Origin: Mesodorylaimus sp. YZB2_4 | Lineage: Eukaryota > Nematoda > Enoplea > Dorylaimida > Dorylaimidae | Length of the DNA: 64,000 bases | NCBI GenBank assembly: GCA_030248295.1 | Contig: JASANH010001278.1 | Location: 117,501 to 181,500 of the forward strand | Direction: 5' to 3' | Shown here: positions 12,380-23,324 of the stretch, one piece after another | How positions within the stretch are numbered: position 1 is the stretch's first letter | Layout of the letters: each line of letters begins with the position of its first letter | The notes under the pieces: model-generated | Told to the model about the DNA's origin: nothing | The model's database searches: none | What the model saw: only the letters and a program-made list of their open reading frames with translations | Program-made: the position numbers and the translations under genes

Positions 12380-14898
12380 CTGACCATGATCACGATGTGC
12401 GTTTTGACAATGATGAATCTGCTCGCGACGTGCATGGAGTAAAACCTTTGCTTTGCGAAAAAGGACACGCGAAATTGGCGATACATTTGTCTGATGCTTA
12501 TCCATGCACCGTCCACTACAGCAACGCTTCCGAGAAGGTTTCCTCAAGCTCAATCGTGATATACAAGCGCAATATCGCCAAGTATAGCGGTCCCGCATAT
12601 AAATGCCGGAAAATAAGAACAAAGGTCGCCGCCTGGACCGATTTTGCGAGGGCTGGATCATACACACAGACGGTGGACGACAGCGCTGCCAGATGCAGCT
12701 AGAATCCGCTAGATCTAGCGGATTTTTTGTCCGACAGCGGGAAAAACAGCGGATTGAGTGTTTTAGCGGAATTTGCAGCTAATTTTGGGTTTTTCAGCGG
12801 ATTCTAGCGGATTCTAGCGGATTTATGCCTATCTATGTTCGATTAGCCTATGCGGGAAGGTTTTTTTTTAACAGCTCGCGCATTTTTCTGCGACTTTTCG
12901 AGACAGTTTTGTCCGTGCGTTGAGGTCTGAAGGGTCAGGGTTGTCGAGGGATGGGGTAGGCAACACAATAATTTCGACTATAGGTCTACGATTTTGAATA
13001 AAAGACCGTAATTGACAACAAATTCATAGTTGAGTGCTCAGTCGGTATTAAGGTAGGCCTAACCACAGTCCAGCCTTTGGCACGAGGTGTGGGTCTCAAA
13101 AGCGGGTCCCCCCCCCCCCCCCCGTATTCCGTCCCCCCTTGTTTGGCATGAATAGAAATTTTCGTTTTTTCTCTTCCATGGCCTTCGACCTCCAGCCTGG
13201 TATAAACGATCCTTGAAATATGTAGTTGATGGTACAGCATCTGAGCATGTATGAGTAAACGTTTTCTCATACTTTTAGCGATTTTTCAAGCGGATTTTTA
13301 ACATATACAGCGGATTTTTGGCGGATTTCCAGGTCCCTGGCTGCGAGTTTTCAATTTTGCATCTGGCAACGCTGGGACGAAGCAATCCCTGTCTCCGAAA
13401 CGAAATGCAAGGACATGATACGAGATCGACGTTGCAGGGAGGGCCCCTCCTGGGAGGTGATGTGGCTTTTACCGAAAATCATATCGACCCTCCTTACACA
13501 GCAGGAAATGCTTGTGATTGCAATTTTTGGAACGTTGTATACGTGAGTAATTGCTTCCTCGAAAAAGGGAAAGTGTATCAGACCTTTCACGGCCAGATGG
13601 AGTCGAATTTAGCGAATGTAGCAGATTGCAATTAAGATAAGGAAAATTGTGTGCTGCACGATCAAGCAATGCTCACGTGGACCAAGAACCAGAGTGCTGC
13701 GTGCGAATTTGTTTTGTGAAAACGAGTGAAAGGAAAACTGTGAAACTGTGGAAACTGTGGAGTTTCTCACTGACGACTTCGAGATTGCCCTGACAACTCC
13801 AGGCCCTCAAACTCCAGGCAAGATAAAGTTGTGTGATGGGACTATGAAAACTTTGACCGACCAAGGGGTGCCAATCGTCTTCTCTCCCACGATGACAGCC
13901 GAATCCAGTCTTCCGAAGAGGAGAAAACGAGAAACCAAGGACACTGAAGGACTATCAGATTTGGTCGCAATGAGACTCCGAGCACTGGAAGCACGTCTGG
14001 AGGTATTTTTTCGAGATTCTCTAAATCAAGCCTCTCAATCAGTTTGCCGGACGATCAAAAAAAGCCAACAAATGGACGTTTTGTTAGCACATGCAGAACC
14101 GACGCTTCTCAATGATTCAAACATAATGGCCAGACTGCGCGGGCAAATTCTGGAAATGTGGCCATGCACTCCAGTCGAACGAGTTCAGTTTCTGAGCATG
14201 ACTGAACGATGCACAGAAGGGAATACCAGTCAATTACACGGTCAGTGGACAACGGGTGTCGGGATGCATGGATCCAAAGTCGAGGGTCATCTTTACGAAC
14301 TCGGCACCAGCCGAATGCGACCAGGTGCAAGAAACGTGCATATCAGACGACAAGGGCCAAATTTTCCTTTACACGGCACACGACGGCGCCATGCCAAACA
14401 AACCAGTTCCTCAGCCGTCCAGTTTATTTGGCTCAATTGGACCATTACGCGGACTTCAAAACGTTCGCGCACAAGCCATTGACGCTATATTCTCAAAAGA
14501 AATTGCGAGGTCAAGTAAGTTTAAATGACCTCTTCTCCGCTTTAGACAGCCACGCCAGGGTCTTGCACCAGCTCAGCCAAGCAGCCGAAGTTCCGTCAGA
14601 CCCCACAGCCAAAGCCATATTGGACACAGCGTCGCGATACACTCCGTGGGGACTTTGGGATCAATTTGCTGCCCATGCACATCGGATCTGGGTTCAATTT
14701 TGCTGTATAATCGTGACAGGCCAGATTCTCTTCGGGGTCATCCGAAAGTTGATACGACGAACCATCAGATGGGACCAACAGCCGCAAACCAACTTGGCGC
14801 CTCCCGTCATCATCCACGCGCCACCAGCAGGCCCAAGCCGAAGGACCGACGAAAATTGTAGCCTTGGTTCACGAAATGAAGAGAAATGTGTAGGATAG
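12380..14898 (+). pseudogene. Envelope-like gene remnant of the BEL/Pao element
   Basis: Downstream of pol, where env lies in BEL elements that have one, broken frames (12397-12680, 13375-13635, 13748-14320, 14256-14898) encode a cysteine-containing protein. Visible features: a basic furin-type site KRRKRE at about 13916-13933; a later CRTIKKS...ARLRGQIL...C block with the spacing of the C-proximal ectodomain of class III fusion proteins (herpesvirus gB and chuvirus glycoproteins); and a hydrophobic anchor near the end (about 14680-14740). Assignment to class III is inference from pattern only. Frameshifts and the inserted transposon make it non-coding. Confidence 0.45.
12681..13374. mobile_element. 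Non-autonomous TIR DNA transposon, 694 bp
   Basis: Starts CAGCGCTGCCAGATGCA and ends with the near-perfect inverse, TGCATCTGGCAACGCTG. The six bases GGACGA stand directly on both sides (12675-12680 and 13375-13380), a target-site duplication. Subterminal AGCGGATT motifs repeat many times at both ends, which is typical of transposase-binding arrays. No transposase frame is present. It interrupts the envelope-like remnant, so it is younger than the BEL element. The superfamily is undetermined. Confidence 0.85.
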
Positions 14899-14983
14899 TG
14901 ATTGAGTGGTATGTATTCATTTGTCATAGAGACATGATCACATAATCTTTTAGTGAGTGATACTATTAATTTTGCGGTGGGAC

Positions 14984-15081
14984 TGTCGCGCATGAGGCCC
15001 GCGCGAGGATTATCTATAGTTTGTTTTGACTAGAGGCGAATCAGCGCCTCCCCCTATTTAACTGTGTTTTTTAACTGTGAG
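14984..15081 (+). repeat. 3' LTR of the BEL/Pao element
   Basis: Direct repeat of 8398-8505. Similarity fades near GTGAGCA, so the copy may be slightly truncated. Confidence 0.7.
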
Positions 15082-16189
15082 CAGCTTCCATATTTTTGCA
15101 CTTGTTGGCCTTGCTTACGCGGCATGTTTTCTGTAACGCAAAACTATGAGGTATAAAAAGAGATCTTCCTGACCTTGGGCTTGTCGAGAATTCGTAGTAC
15201 ATGTTATGCGTCATAAAATCTGCTAGTCGAATTGTCAAACGCCCCTGCAACCTTTTTGTCCAACCAGATATCGCCATGAATGGAGCCAAGGATAGATCCT
15301 AGGCCCTGTCTTATTTTTTGGTCGGGCGCCTGAACTCATGATCGAAGGCGATAGCCTGGTATTACACCAAAAACGATAGGTTTATCGCACTTAAAACGCC
15401 CTTAGCTTTATCACCCATCCATATACCACCTGAGAGTCAAACATAGACTGGATGCTTTCCAGATGAGCAAGAAAACCGTGACGGGCATCTTTCGGGCCAC
15501 TACTGTACGCGAAGGAGGTAGCTTGTTTCTTGGTGTTACCTTATGTCTCTGCTACCTGCGTCCAAAAACTGGTAAGACAAGCAGCTGTTGAGCGCATAGG
15601 CAGTCTCTTATTGCTAGTGCACGGCAATTATGCACCTCAGGCAGGTATTCTTAGCGTTGGTACAATTAACTGTAAACTGAAACTGAAACTAAATCTCCTC
15701 GCCAAAACTGAATCTTTTTAGAATCAGCCAAATTCAGTTTTCGAGTTACTACACTTTTAAAAATTAGTGATTTGTTTGTGGATGTTCTTGCAGAGCTCAA
15801 AGAAAAACGAGACGCAGCAGGACGGATTGCTGGCTCGAATCATCAGAATCGCGAGTTAGAGGCGTATTATTTTGTCATCCTTAAAACCCTAGTTACCGTA
15901 AATAAAATCGATCAATTCGACTTCTGACCCAAATTTCGTGCTAGGCTAGCGCCGAGTGGAAGACTTATAAGATGAGCGAGGTCAAGGTTGAAAAGCACTT
16001 AGCATAAACTAGAAGTACCCATATAAAAAGGGTTTCTTTGATTTCAAATTTTATTAAAAACAGTTTCAAATTATATTTCATTAATCTTAGAAAGCTTTGC
16101 ACCATTAAGTTGAACTTGACATGCTCATTCGATAATTCCCAAGTTCCTGGTGTGTAAGAAAGCTCTACTGGAAATATTTGACCCTTCTG

Positions 16190-16469
16190 GCGAGCTGGTC
16201 AGCAGTGGTCAGCACCTAAAATCTTGCGAGTTTTTAAAACTCTTGTGTAGTGAGGCGACAGAGAGTTGAGAAACACTCGCGGGGCTTTAACCCGCTGTTA
16301 GGTTCATGGGCTTTTGTTCCGTCTTCCAGCCTCCTGGTTCTGGGTTTCTTTTTCACGAAAGACCAAACAAAGTGGGAGATCTTACAAAAATTTGTAGGAC
16401 TTTGGCCGCTGACCTCTGCTGAGTAGTTGGCCACACAAGGTCAATATTTTGCGCAGAGCTTTCTTTTTA
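16190..16469 (+). repeat. Duplicated block R, copy 1
   Basis: About 280 bp similar in the same orientation to 19890-20170. Shared landmarks are GGTCAGC..CTA, the TTTTTAAA segment, TAGGACTTTGGCCG.TGACC.CTGCTGA..AGTTG and CAGAGCTTTCTTTTT. No coding content, probably a short dispersed element. Confidence 0.5.
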
Positions 16470-16630
16470 ACCTTGGTGGGTTGGGCGTCTGCCTCTCACG
16501 CTAGGTTAGCAGTTACGGGCGAGTGTTCGACTTGCGGGCGGGTAAATCATTTCGTGTAAAATGTGTCCCTTCACTCTCGAGGGCGCATAAGCGTTTGGTG
16601 ATGTGGAAAAACATGAACATGAACCAAAAG
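16470..16630 (+). repeat. tRNA-derived SINE, family A, diverged copy
   Basis: Contains GGCGTCTGCCTCTCACGCT, then a box-B-like GTGTTCGACTTGC and a tail with CTCGAGGGCGCATAAGCG, as in the copies at 37871-38048 and 46232-46405. Ends in a CATGAACATGAA-type tail. Confidence 0.65.
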
Positions 16631-17618
16631 AAATTAAAATCATTGGCTATGGCAAGCCGAGATTAGAACTGCTAAGAGGCACCCATGTGAGCTGTTTAAA
16701 GTCTTAAATGCGGAAGACTAATTATTTGAATAAAAAAACATTTTCTCGTTAAGTGTTCACATCTCGATGCGAAATTCTTTTTAAGGAATCTGAATGATTC
16801 AGTCAACGGAATCTTCTGAGATCCAGTTAACTTAACTGGAACTGAATCTGTTTTCCAAAACTGAATCAACGCTAGGTAGTTGCTTATTAATCAGTTTCTT
16901 GAACGGGCAAGGCTCTGGATTAGAGTAAATTTGTTGCTGCTAACTCATGCGCCATACCCTCACTCACAGTAAAAGCCATAATCTCGGGTGGTCTCTTTTC
17001 CTGCTGTCATTCCTTCGCCCCAATGGTTCAAACGGTTGACGCAAAAATCAGTCGTCACGCCCACGCACTGGTGATAGTCCCACTGTGTTTGAAGGTAGAC
17101 GCAGCAGCGGTTAGATCTATGAGGCTTCTCATCATGCCTAACACTATATAAAGTGTACTAATATCTGGCCTGAACTAGAACCAAGTGAACTAGAACAGAC
17201 ATGGCCAGGGGAATATTATGGAGCTCTAATGGGACTGGCCTGTTCCACCGATTGCTTACGTATTAGATGTTATTGCGCGGAAGGTGGGCCGTCCGACTTG
17301 TCAATCATTGTCCACAAAATTCGTATTTTATTCTCTGATAAAGCGCCCTACGGGTCCCATGTTTCTGTACCGAAACAGCACACAGAAAATTTCAAATATT
17401 GAGCGGCTGAGGGCAAGGCTCTTCTAACAGAAGAAAATAAAAGACCGTTATTCCATTGTTCGACGATCCCGAGTCAAATTTATATCACTTAGGGTCCTTG
17501 CTATCCGCTGGCTGCAGTAGCTTACGAGATTACTCGACGCCGCCACGTATAGTACTCTGCAGCATCAAGGGACTCGGGCGTCATATTTTCCTCGCTACAA
17601 CGTCATATTCTAATCAGA

Positions 17619-20600
17619 ATGTACAACAGTTTCAAAACGACCAATGAACCAGTGGCCAGCAACAGCAAAGCCGGAGATGCTGGGGGCAGCAAAACTGAAG
17701 CAGATGAAGCTTTCGACGATTTGGTCGAGAAAGTGAGCGTGGCGGGGTGGAAAGAAGCATTTGGCGAGAAAATTCCTTGGATCAGCCACATTTTCAAGAT
17801 AGCCCTGACTATTCTATCCGCATTCAGTCTTTTCTACCTGCATCAGAGTGTTGCCGGATGGTGGGGACGCAGGAATTCTTACAAGGATGAAATCACTGAC
17901 TTCTTCAATGTCGAAGCCCTACCATTTTCGAATGTGACTATTTGCGCTGAAACATACTTTAATGAGACTTTTGTCAGAGAAAACGTCAACATTTCATCAA
18001 AAATCGCTGACCAATTTCGTAAGCAAACCAACAAAACGATTGACGATCTGTACACTCTGTTCACTCTCTATTTATCCCCAATGTTGCGCCTACGCGATGA
18101 TAAATTGGCCATTTTATATTTGCGCAGGATTTTGAACGAAAATCCTCAACTATTAGACTTTATAAATTTTGTGAAGGCGGCCTTGTCACCGTGTGAAAAC
18201 ATTTTGAAGCGATGCACATTTGACGGCCTTGAATTCGACTGTTGCTCGAGAGCAGCCCAGTCGCTGGACGATGATGGTGTGTGCTATGTTGTGATGGTAA
18301 GCTGCGATCAATTGTGCTCAAATTTTCTCCCATGTGTGACGTGTGGGCCCTTTCCGCGGTGTAGACACCGGATCAGGTCGGGTTCAACCCGACCCGAAAG
18401 TACCTGACTCGAAATTTGTTATTCAGTAATCAGCTGAAGTTCATGTAGAAAAAAACCTTGCACAAACCCTCCATTCACGAGGTGACTTTGCTGTAAAGGT
18501 GACTGGGAAGATATTTCGATGGAAACATCTCGAACTTTCTCGAAGCAACCGAATTTCTATCTTTTGTTATTCCCTAGTAACCCAGTAAATAAAACAGCAT
18601 TCCTTCATATTTCCCGCAATGGCGGTCAAATAATCTTTTAAAGAACCTTAGTGAGTCTAAAAGCGACTAGGGTCTGTCCGAACCTCCGCTACTGAGGGAG
18701 GAGCATAAGGTTACCTATGACCTCTAAACACAGTTAAAAGCTATTTTGCAATAAATAGAATTTATAACGGCTTTTCACATTCAGGAATGAAATGTGATTG
18801 AAGATGCTCAAAAAAAATTATTATCTCTTCTCAGACTGACTAGTCTCACCCATTTGTCACAGTTACTGAGAATGTTAATAAGACCTGCAAACTCGAATAA
18901 GAATCGGGACTCGGACTTGTAAATAGAGTGACCGCTGGTCAATTAGGGGCTCATTATCGATAAAAATGAGTGATTTTGTTAGATTCGCCGTGGTTCTTTC
19001 CCCAAGAGCCGTGAAAATCGTCAAAAACTGAAACTGGTCGCTCCACAATGAACGATACCTTTAAGACAAAGAGTGTCACACCAAGTGCTGTCAACGAGAC
19101 CAATATACTTTAGGCAGCCGAATACAAACGTCTGTGTTTGTATTCGGCTGACCTAAAATTTTCTTGCAGCCACGATTGCAGCCAACGAACGATCTTCCTA
19201 GGACCATGTGACTGACAAAGCCGTTTCAGAACCTTATCAAAGGCCTTTTGAACGTCCAAAAATACTCCAACCACAAATTTACTGGCCTTGGAATTCAATG
19301 CATCGTGAATAAATTGCGATGCATTTATGAGGGCGAAATTCGTCCCTCTTCTTTGCATAATCCATGCCGACTGCTCGACAGACTCGTAGTTGAGCGAATC
19401 AGATGGTCAATATGCTTCTCCAAGAACTTTGACAAAATAGAAAGCAAGGATATTGGCCGATACGACTTGATGCTAGGCGACAGGCGACTTTGAATAAATC
19501 GCCTACTACAAAAAAACGTGCATTCCATGATAATACTCGTAAAACTGATTGTTTCTGGCGCTGACGCCTATCAAAAATAGAGCACCATCTAGCGTGATTG
19601 AGCGCACTATCGTATGTACTCGTAAAACCATTCAAAAGAGGCCTGAGCGCATAAAAATTTGCATGCTTAACTCCTCGATATTACCTTTTTAAAAAAAATC
19701 TCGCGCTACTGCTGTATATTCTAAAACTGATCGAAAACAGGAAGCATATACAAGTCCAAGGACAGAGTTGGAAACACGCCTACCCAATCCTTGTCTCAGG
19801 GCGCCAATCTTAACATTACATTTGCGAACAGCATTAGAAACGTAGTTTGCTACTCTACGTAGGTGCAAAAGAAACCCCCGCGCAAAATTTTTGAGGCGTG
19901 TGGCTAACAGGTCAGCGCCTAGAGTCCCGCGACTTTTTTAAATTTTTGCGCGGCATGAGAAAAACATGTGGTTCTTTTCGAGCTCTGTTTTCAGGTTTCA
20001 AGCGTGGTGTTTGAGCTTTCAACACTCAGGGTGAGGTTTCTTACTCAAAAAGCCGAGCCGAGAAGATCCAAAAGAATTAAAAAGTTTCACAGGACTTTGG
20101 TCGTTGACCACTGCTGACCAGTTGCCCGGATGTCTCAATAATTTTTCACATAGCTTTTTTTGCATCACAACAAATTTAATTTTTTGGATTTGCAAAGTTT
20201 GACTCAACGATTGGCGATGTTACCTTGCGACAGATCAATCGTACGCATGTACATGAAGCAGTAGTATACAGTACATAGCAAGTAGGAGGAAGCCAACACT
20301 AGTAGCCACACACGTCCATACGAGGATTTTGAGACCTCATCCTGTCGGCTTTCCAGTGACCTTTTTTCCAGAACTGGTAAGGGAAGAAACCAGTTTTTGG
20401 ATAAATCTGATCCGATGCCAAAAAGTGATTCACTGCTGGAAGCACATGTGCTGTGCGAACAGGCGGGGAAGGAACCACTTGTACGGAGAGATATCCCCGC
20501 ATTTTTCCATATCTCGAAATCTTGGCAAGAAAGGCGGGAATAACTTATCAAGATAATTGGCAAGATTTATTGGGTGAGCAAGACCTTGCTAAGACTTGCC

Positions 20601-21627
20601 AGTATTTGAGCCGGACGGGAAATGCTTTGCTTTGTTATTTGCTTGGGTGTTACTATTTTGACTATGAAGAACAGCGCGCTGAACCTAGATCCACTTTCAT
20701 AATCAATGTTTTTTAGTTGAATTTTGACAGCGACAACGCAGTGCCATCGGACGGCACAATTCATCAAAGCAGACCAGGACCAGCTGGTGGACTGACGATC
20801 GAGGCGTCCATGTCGCTCAAAGGATTCCCCATGCTCGAGGACATTGCCGACAACGGATTCAAAGTCTTCGTGGAGGCCACTCCGTACACCGCATTGCAGT
20901 CACCCTTGGTGGCCCCAGATGGAGCCGAAACGTTCATTAAAGTTCATCCATCCAAGCATTATCTGACATCTGGTTGCACAGGACATGGTCAATTGCACAC
21001 GTATTTGAATAGTGGCTTTTATCACGACCCTGAGGGATACATAACCGTGTTGGAGGGCGTGGCGAGTCATAGTTTTTATTATCTAGGGTGTCATGGGCCA
21101 GCCTATCTCTATTTTCCCCGCAATATCAGTGTGCCCATATGCGATCCGTACACAATCTTTCTTAACGCGAATGGGTACAGTTTCGACAGCGAGTCCGCCA
21201 GCAATAGAGTAAGCGAAATCTGCCTAATTAAAATCAGTAAGACTTCCTTCTCACTGCTTTCAACAAATAGGATAAAGCATTTTTCATGAAACTTTTGGAC
21301 GATTGGAAAGCAGCTACTCTACTTGCACGTCGGGCTCACTGCATTCGTTGGACATATGCCAGTTCAGCCAGCTTTTTCTATTTGGAGCAAGAAAAGAAGA
21401 GGCAACCTAACCGCATGTACAGCAGGATCCACGTCTACTATGCGGATTTGAATTATCGCCAGCACACCGAGGTCAAGGAGACCACCGTGTACCTGGCCTT
21501 CTGTGACATTGGCAATGTGGTGGGCCTGTATTGGGGAATGTCCATTGTCAGTTTTTTCCATGTCTTCTTCTATGTCCCACGATATTTTTATCATCTTCGG
21601 CGTCTAAGAAAGGCGGGTCCCAGGTAA
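17619..21627 (+). CDS. DEG/ENaC ion channel subunit, copy 3 (intact)
   Basis: Exons 17619-18296, 20717-21208 and 21271-21627 join in phase 0 to give 508 residues. Layout equals copy 2: cytosolic N-terminus with DDLVEKVSVAGWKEAFGEK, TM1 (WISHIFK..FSLFYL), PFSNVTIC, cysteine-bearing ectodomain including SPCENILKRC and SRPGPAGGLTIEAS, then TM2 with GLYWGMS (GxS filter) and a short basic tail. The ectodomain holds several NxT/NxS sites (for example NET, NIS, NKT). Family role: subunit of a trimeric cation channel. Likely arose by tandem duplication; the BEL/Pao element now separates it from copy 2. Its 2.4-kb first intron contains a LINE fragment, a relic of another first exon and block R. Exon 1 resembles copy 1 more than copy 2. 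Confidence 0.9.
19048..19110 (+). pseudogene. Relic of a fourth DEG/ENaC first exon
   Basis: CTCCACAATGAACGATACC starts a short frame (MNDTFKTKSVTPS...) that resembles the first codons and leader of copy 2 (CTCACACAATGAACAATACT, MNNTFTTTSD) and copy 3 (MYNSFKTT). Similarity stops near 19110, where a hairpin and LINE-derived sequence begin. It is the start of an otherwise lost paralogue, within intron 1 of copy 3. Confidence 0.5.
19110..19530 (-). pseudogene. Non-LTR retrotransposon reverse transcriptase fragment
   Basis: On the minus strand two frames carry the order of a LINE reverse transcriptase palm: SYRPISLLSILSKFLEKHID, then NFALINASQFIHDALNSKAS and VVGVFLDVQKAFDKVL (the FxDxxKAFD block). 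The style fits the jockey/CR1 group. A frameshift near 19350 separates the blocks and both ends are missing. Confidence 0.8.
19117..19150. repeat. Perfect 14-bp hairpin at the exon-relic/LINE junction
   Basis: AGCCGAATACAAAC and its exact complement GTTTGTATTCGGCT enclose a six-base loop. It lies exactly where DEG/ENaC similarity stops and LINE sequence starts. Confidence 0.7.
19890..20170 (+). repeat. Duplicated block R, copy 2
   Basis: Partner of 16190-16469 in the same orientation, inside intron 1 of DEG/ENaC copy 3. Confidence 0.5.
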
Positions 21628-23173
21628 GGGTTTCGCTGCTTCGATGTCCAGCTAACTGTTGGGGTTTAAAAAGATTTCAAGTACAACTGCAAAAGTTTCT
21701 GCTTTTATGCGCTCTTTTGTATTATTGTCTGCTTTTGTATCATAAAATCTAGGGCGGTGTGGCTTTTCAGGGAATCTCAAGGTACGATAACGTGAATTTA
21801 CAGTATGTGCTTGTATGAGCAACTTAGTTGAGGATCTGTGACAAGTGGCTATACTTGTCTTCTAGAAAAAATCCCGTTCTTCTCATCGTCAGCCTGGCTT
21901 CGGCCATACTGTAGTTGCCTATTTGTTCATTGCGTCTGCTCGCCTTATGCAAAGTCAGTACCCTTCTTGGCATAGAAGAGAAATCATGATGTGAGTGTGA
22001 ATGTGAGTGTGAAGCTTTCGAAATTGGTCTGATAATGCTGCGAATATGGGAAAAATCAAATTTCCATTTGCAAAACCAGGAAAAATTATTTTCTGCTCCT
22101 TGCGATGAACCCTAGCTAATTTTATTCAGGGGCTTATTGTTAGAAGAATTATGGTAGGAAGCCGCATGATTTTCTGAGTTGATATATGTATTGGCGTGCA
22201 GTATTTTGGTCAAAACTAGTTTGTAACTAAAGCGAAGAATGAAAAACGAAAATCCTCTGAACACGTCGGGGCCCAAACCTCAAAGGCGGGGATTTCAAGA
22301 TGCTCTGCAGTGTTTATGCATGTAAAATTGAGTGGGAGATCCCATGACCTCATTGAAGTACATTTCAACTATTCTCTTAGAAAAACCGCAGATTTTTTTG
22401 CCAGTCGCGGACTGCATAAGGGGGATGTCTCTGTCGATTGCTTTTGCTTTATTGCAGCCGATAGAGAGCAAAATTAGTGCGTTTTCGTGCAGGAACAATA
22501 AATTGACCGCTCATTTCAATTGGATTTATCAATTACAGAATTTTGAAATCTTCTGCTGGAGATCTTAGAAAGCAATGAGCCATGAGCCAGTGATTATTGA
22601 CTGCAAATTGCAATTTGACTTGTAAAGCGTGACTCCTACGGGTTTCCCCGTTCAAATCTTCCTGAACATGATCGCTCAAATCCAGAAAGTCTCTGTGAAA
22701 TCTAAAACTTGCGTGAAATTGCTTCTAAGTGCACAGCGCTCGATAACGAATGCCTATACGTTCTTGGTGTCAAGGAAATTCGTGTTCATGGCGCAGCCAT
22801 CTTGGCATAACGCACTCTACAGTAGGCTTAAAGAATACAGTCCTTCTACCCGTGCCCTGCGCTGCAGTCCCGACTAGATACTTTCGAGAATGCAAGCCTG
22901 CAGATGGGTTCGATGCAGAGGAGGTGATGGAGCTCATTCTTTCTATAAATTTTATGCAGTACTCGGTACTGTGCGTATAATCTACATAATCCTAAGCTTG
23001 TTCCTATAGGTTTAAATAAGGTCCAGGAGGTTCATTCATGCTTTTGTAGCAGCTTCTGCCTTTCCGTTGACGACTGCTGCCCAAGGTGGTTGTACCACCA
23101 AAAATAAACAACACATTTATGAATGCCTCCTTGCCCAGTTCTACCGACAGGATAATAATCAGCACCTATTACT
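21628..23173. other. Spacer 3' of DEG/ENaC copy 3
   Basis: No gene seen. The bases near 22060-22110 (AAAACCAGGAAAAATTATTTTC..GAACC) weakly resemble dispersed family E of the CIP2A introns. Confidence 0.4.
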
Positions 23174-23310
23174 TCAAGGCGGATTTATAGTCGACAAAAT
23201 TTCTACTCCTACCCCTAGGGTCGGTGTAATGGCCATATACTTAAGCGTATGCTATTACTCCTACCCCAGGGGTAGGTGTAGAAATTTTGTCGACTATAAA
23301 TGCGCCTTCA
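23174..23310. repeat. Long palindrome, about 68-bp arms
   Basis: AAGGCGGATTTATAGTCGAC...CTACCCCTAGGG on the left is mirrored by CCCAGGGGTAGG...GTCGACTATAAATGCGCCTT on the right, with the centre at CTTAAG (23240-23245). Arms differ at only a few positions. It looks like a small fold-back element and stands just before the decayed 7TM receptor. Confidence 0.8.
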
Positions 23311-23324
23311 CACTCAGCGTTGGG

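Larger units (their letters stand above)
8398..15081 (+). mobile_element. Decayed BEL/Pao LTR retrotransposon with envelope-like remnant
   Basis: Bounded by short direct repeats (LTRs) at 8398-8505 and 14984-15081 that share TGTCGC.CATG.GGCCCGCGCG.GGATTATCTATAGT and a CGAATCAGCGCCTCCCCC block. Inside, in order: integrase zinc-finger and core remnants (8580-9620), the BEL/Pao domain that follows integrase (11739-12126), then an envelope-like region (12380-14898). Gag, protease, reverse transcriptase and RNase H are missing, so the element was internally deleted. Frames are broken many times. It sits between two DEG/ENaC genes and is itself split by a TIR transposon (12681-13374). About 2.1 kb of unexplained DNA (9620-11739) between the two pol parts is probably another insertion. 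Confidence 0.8.
15082..17618. other. Intergenic region before DEG/ENaC copy 3
   Basis: No gene recognised. It contains the duplicated block at 16190-16469 and a tRNA-derived SINE at 16470-16630. The remainder shows nothing I can name. Confidence 0.5.

Noticed and set aside
14208..14898. Independent host gene with a C-terminal membrane anchor
   Set aside because: It is enclosed by the BEL/Pao LTRs, follows pol remnants and is frame-broken; an envelope-like remnant explains it better.
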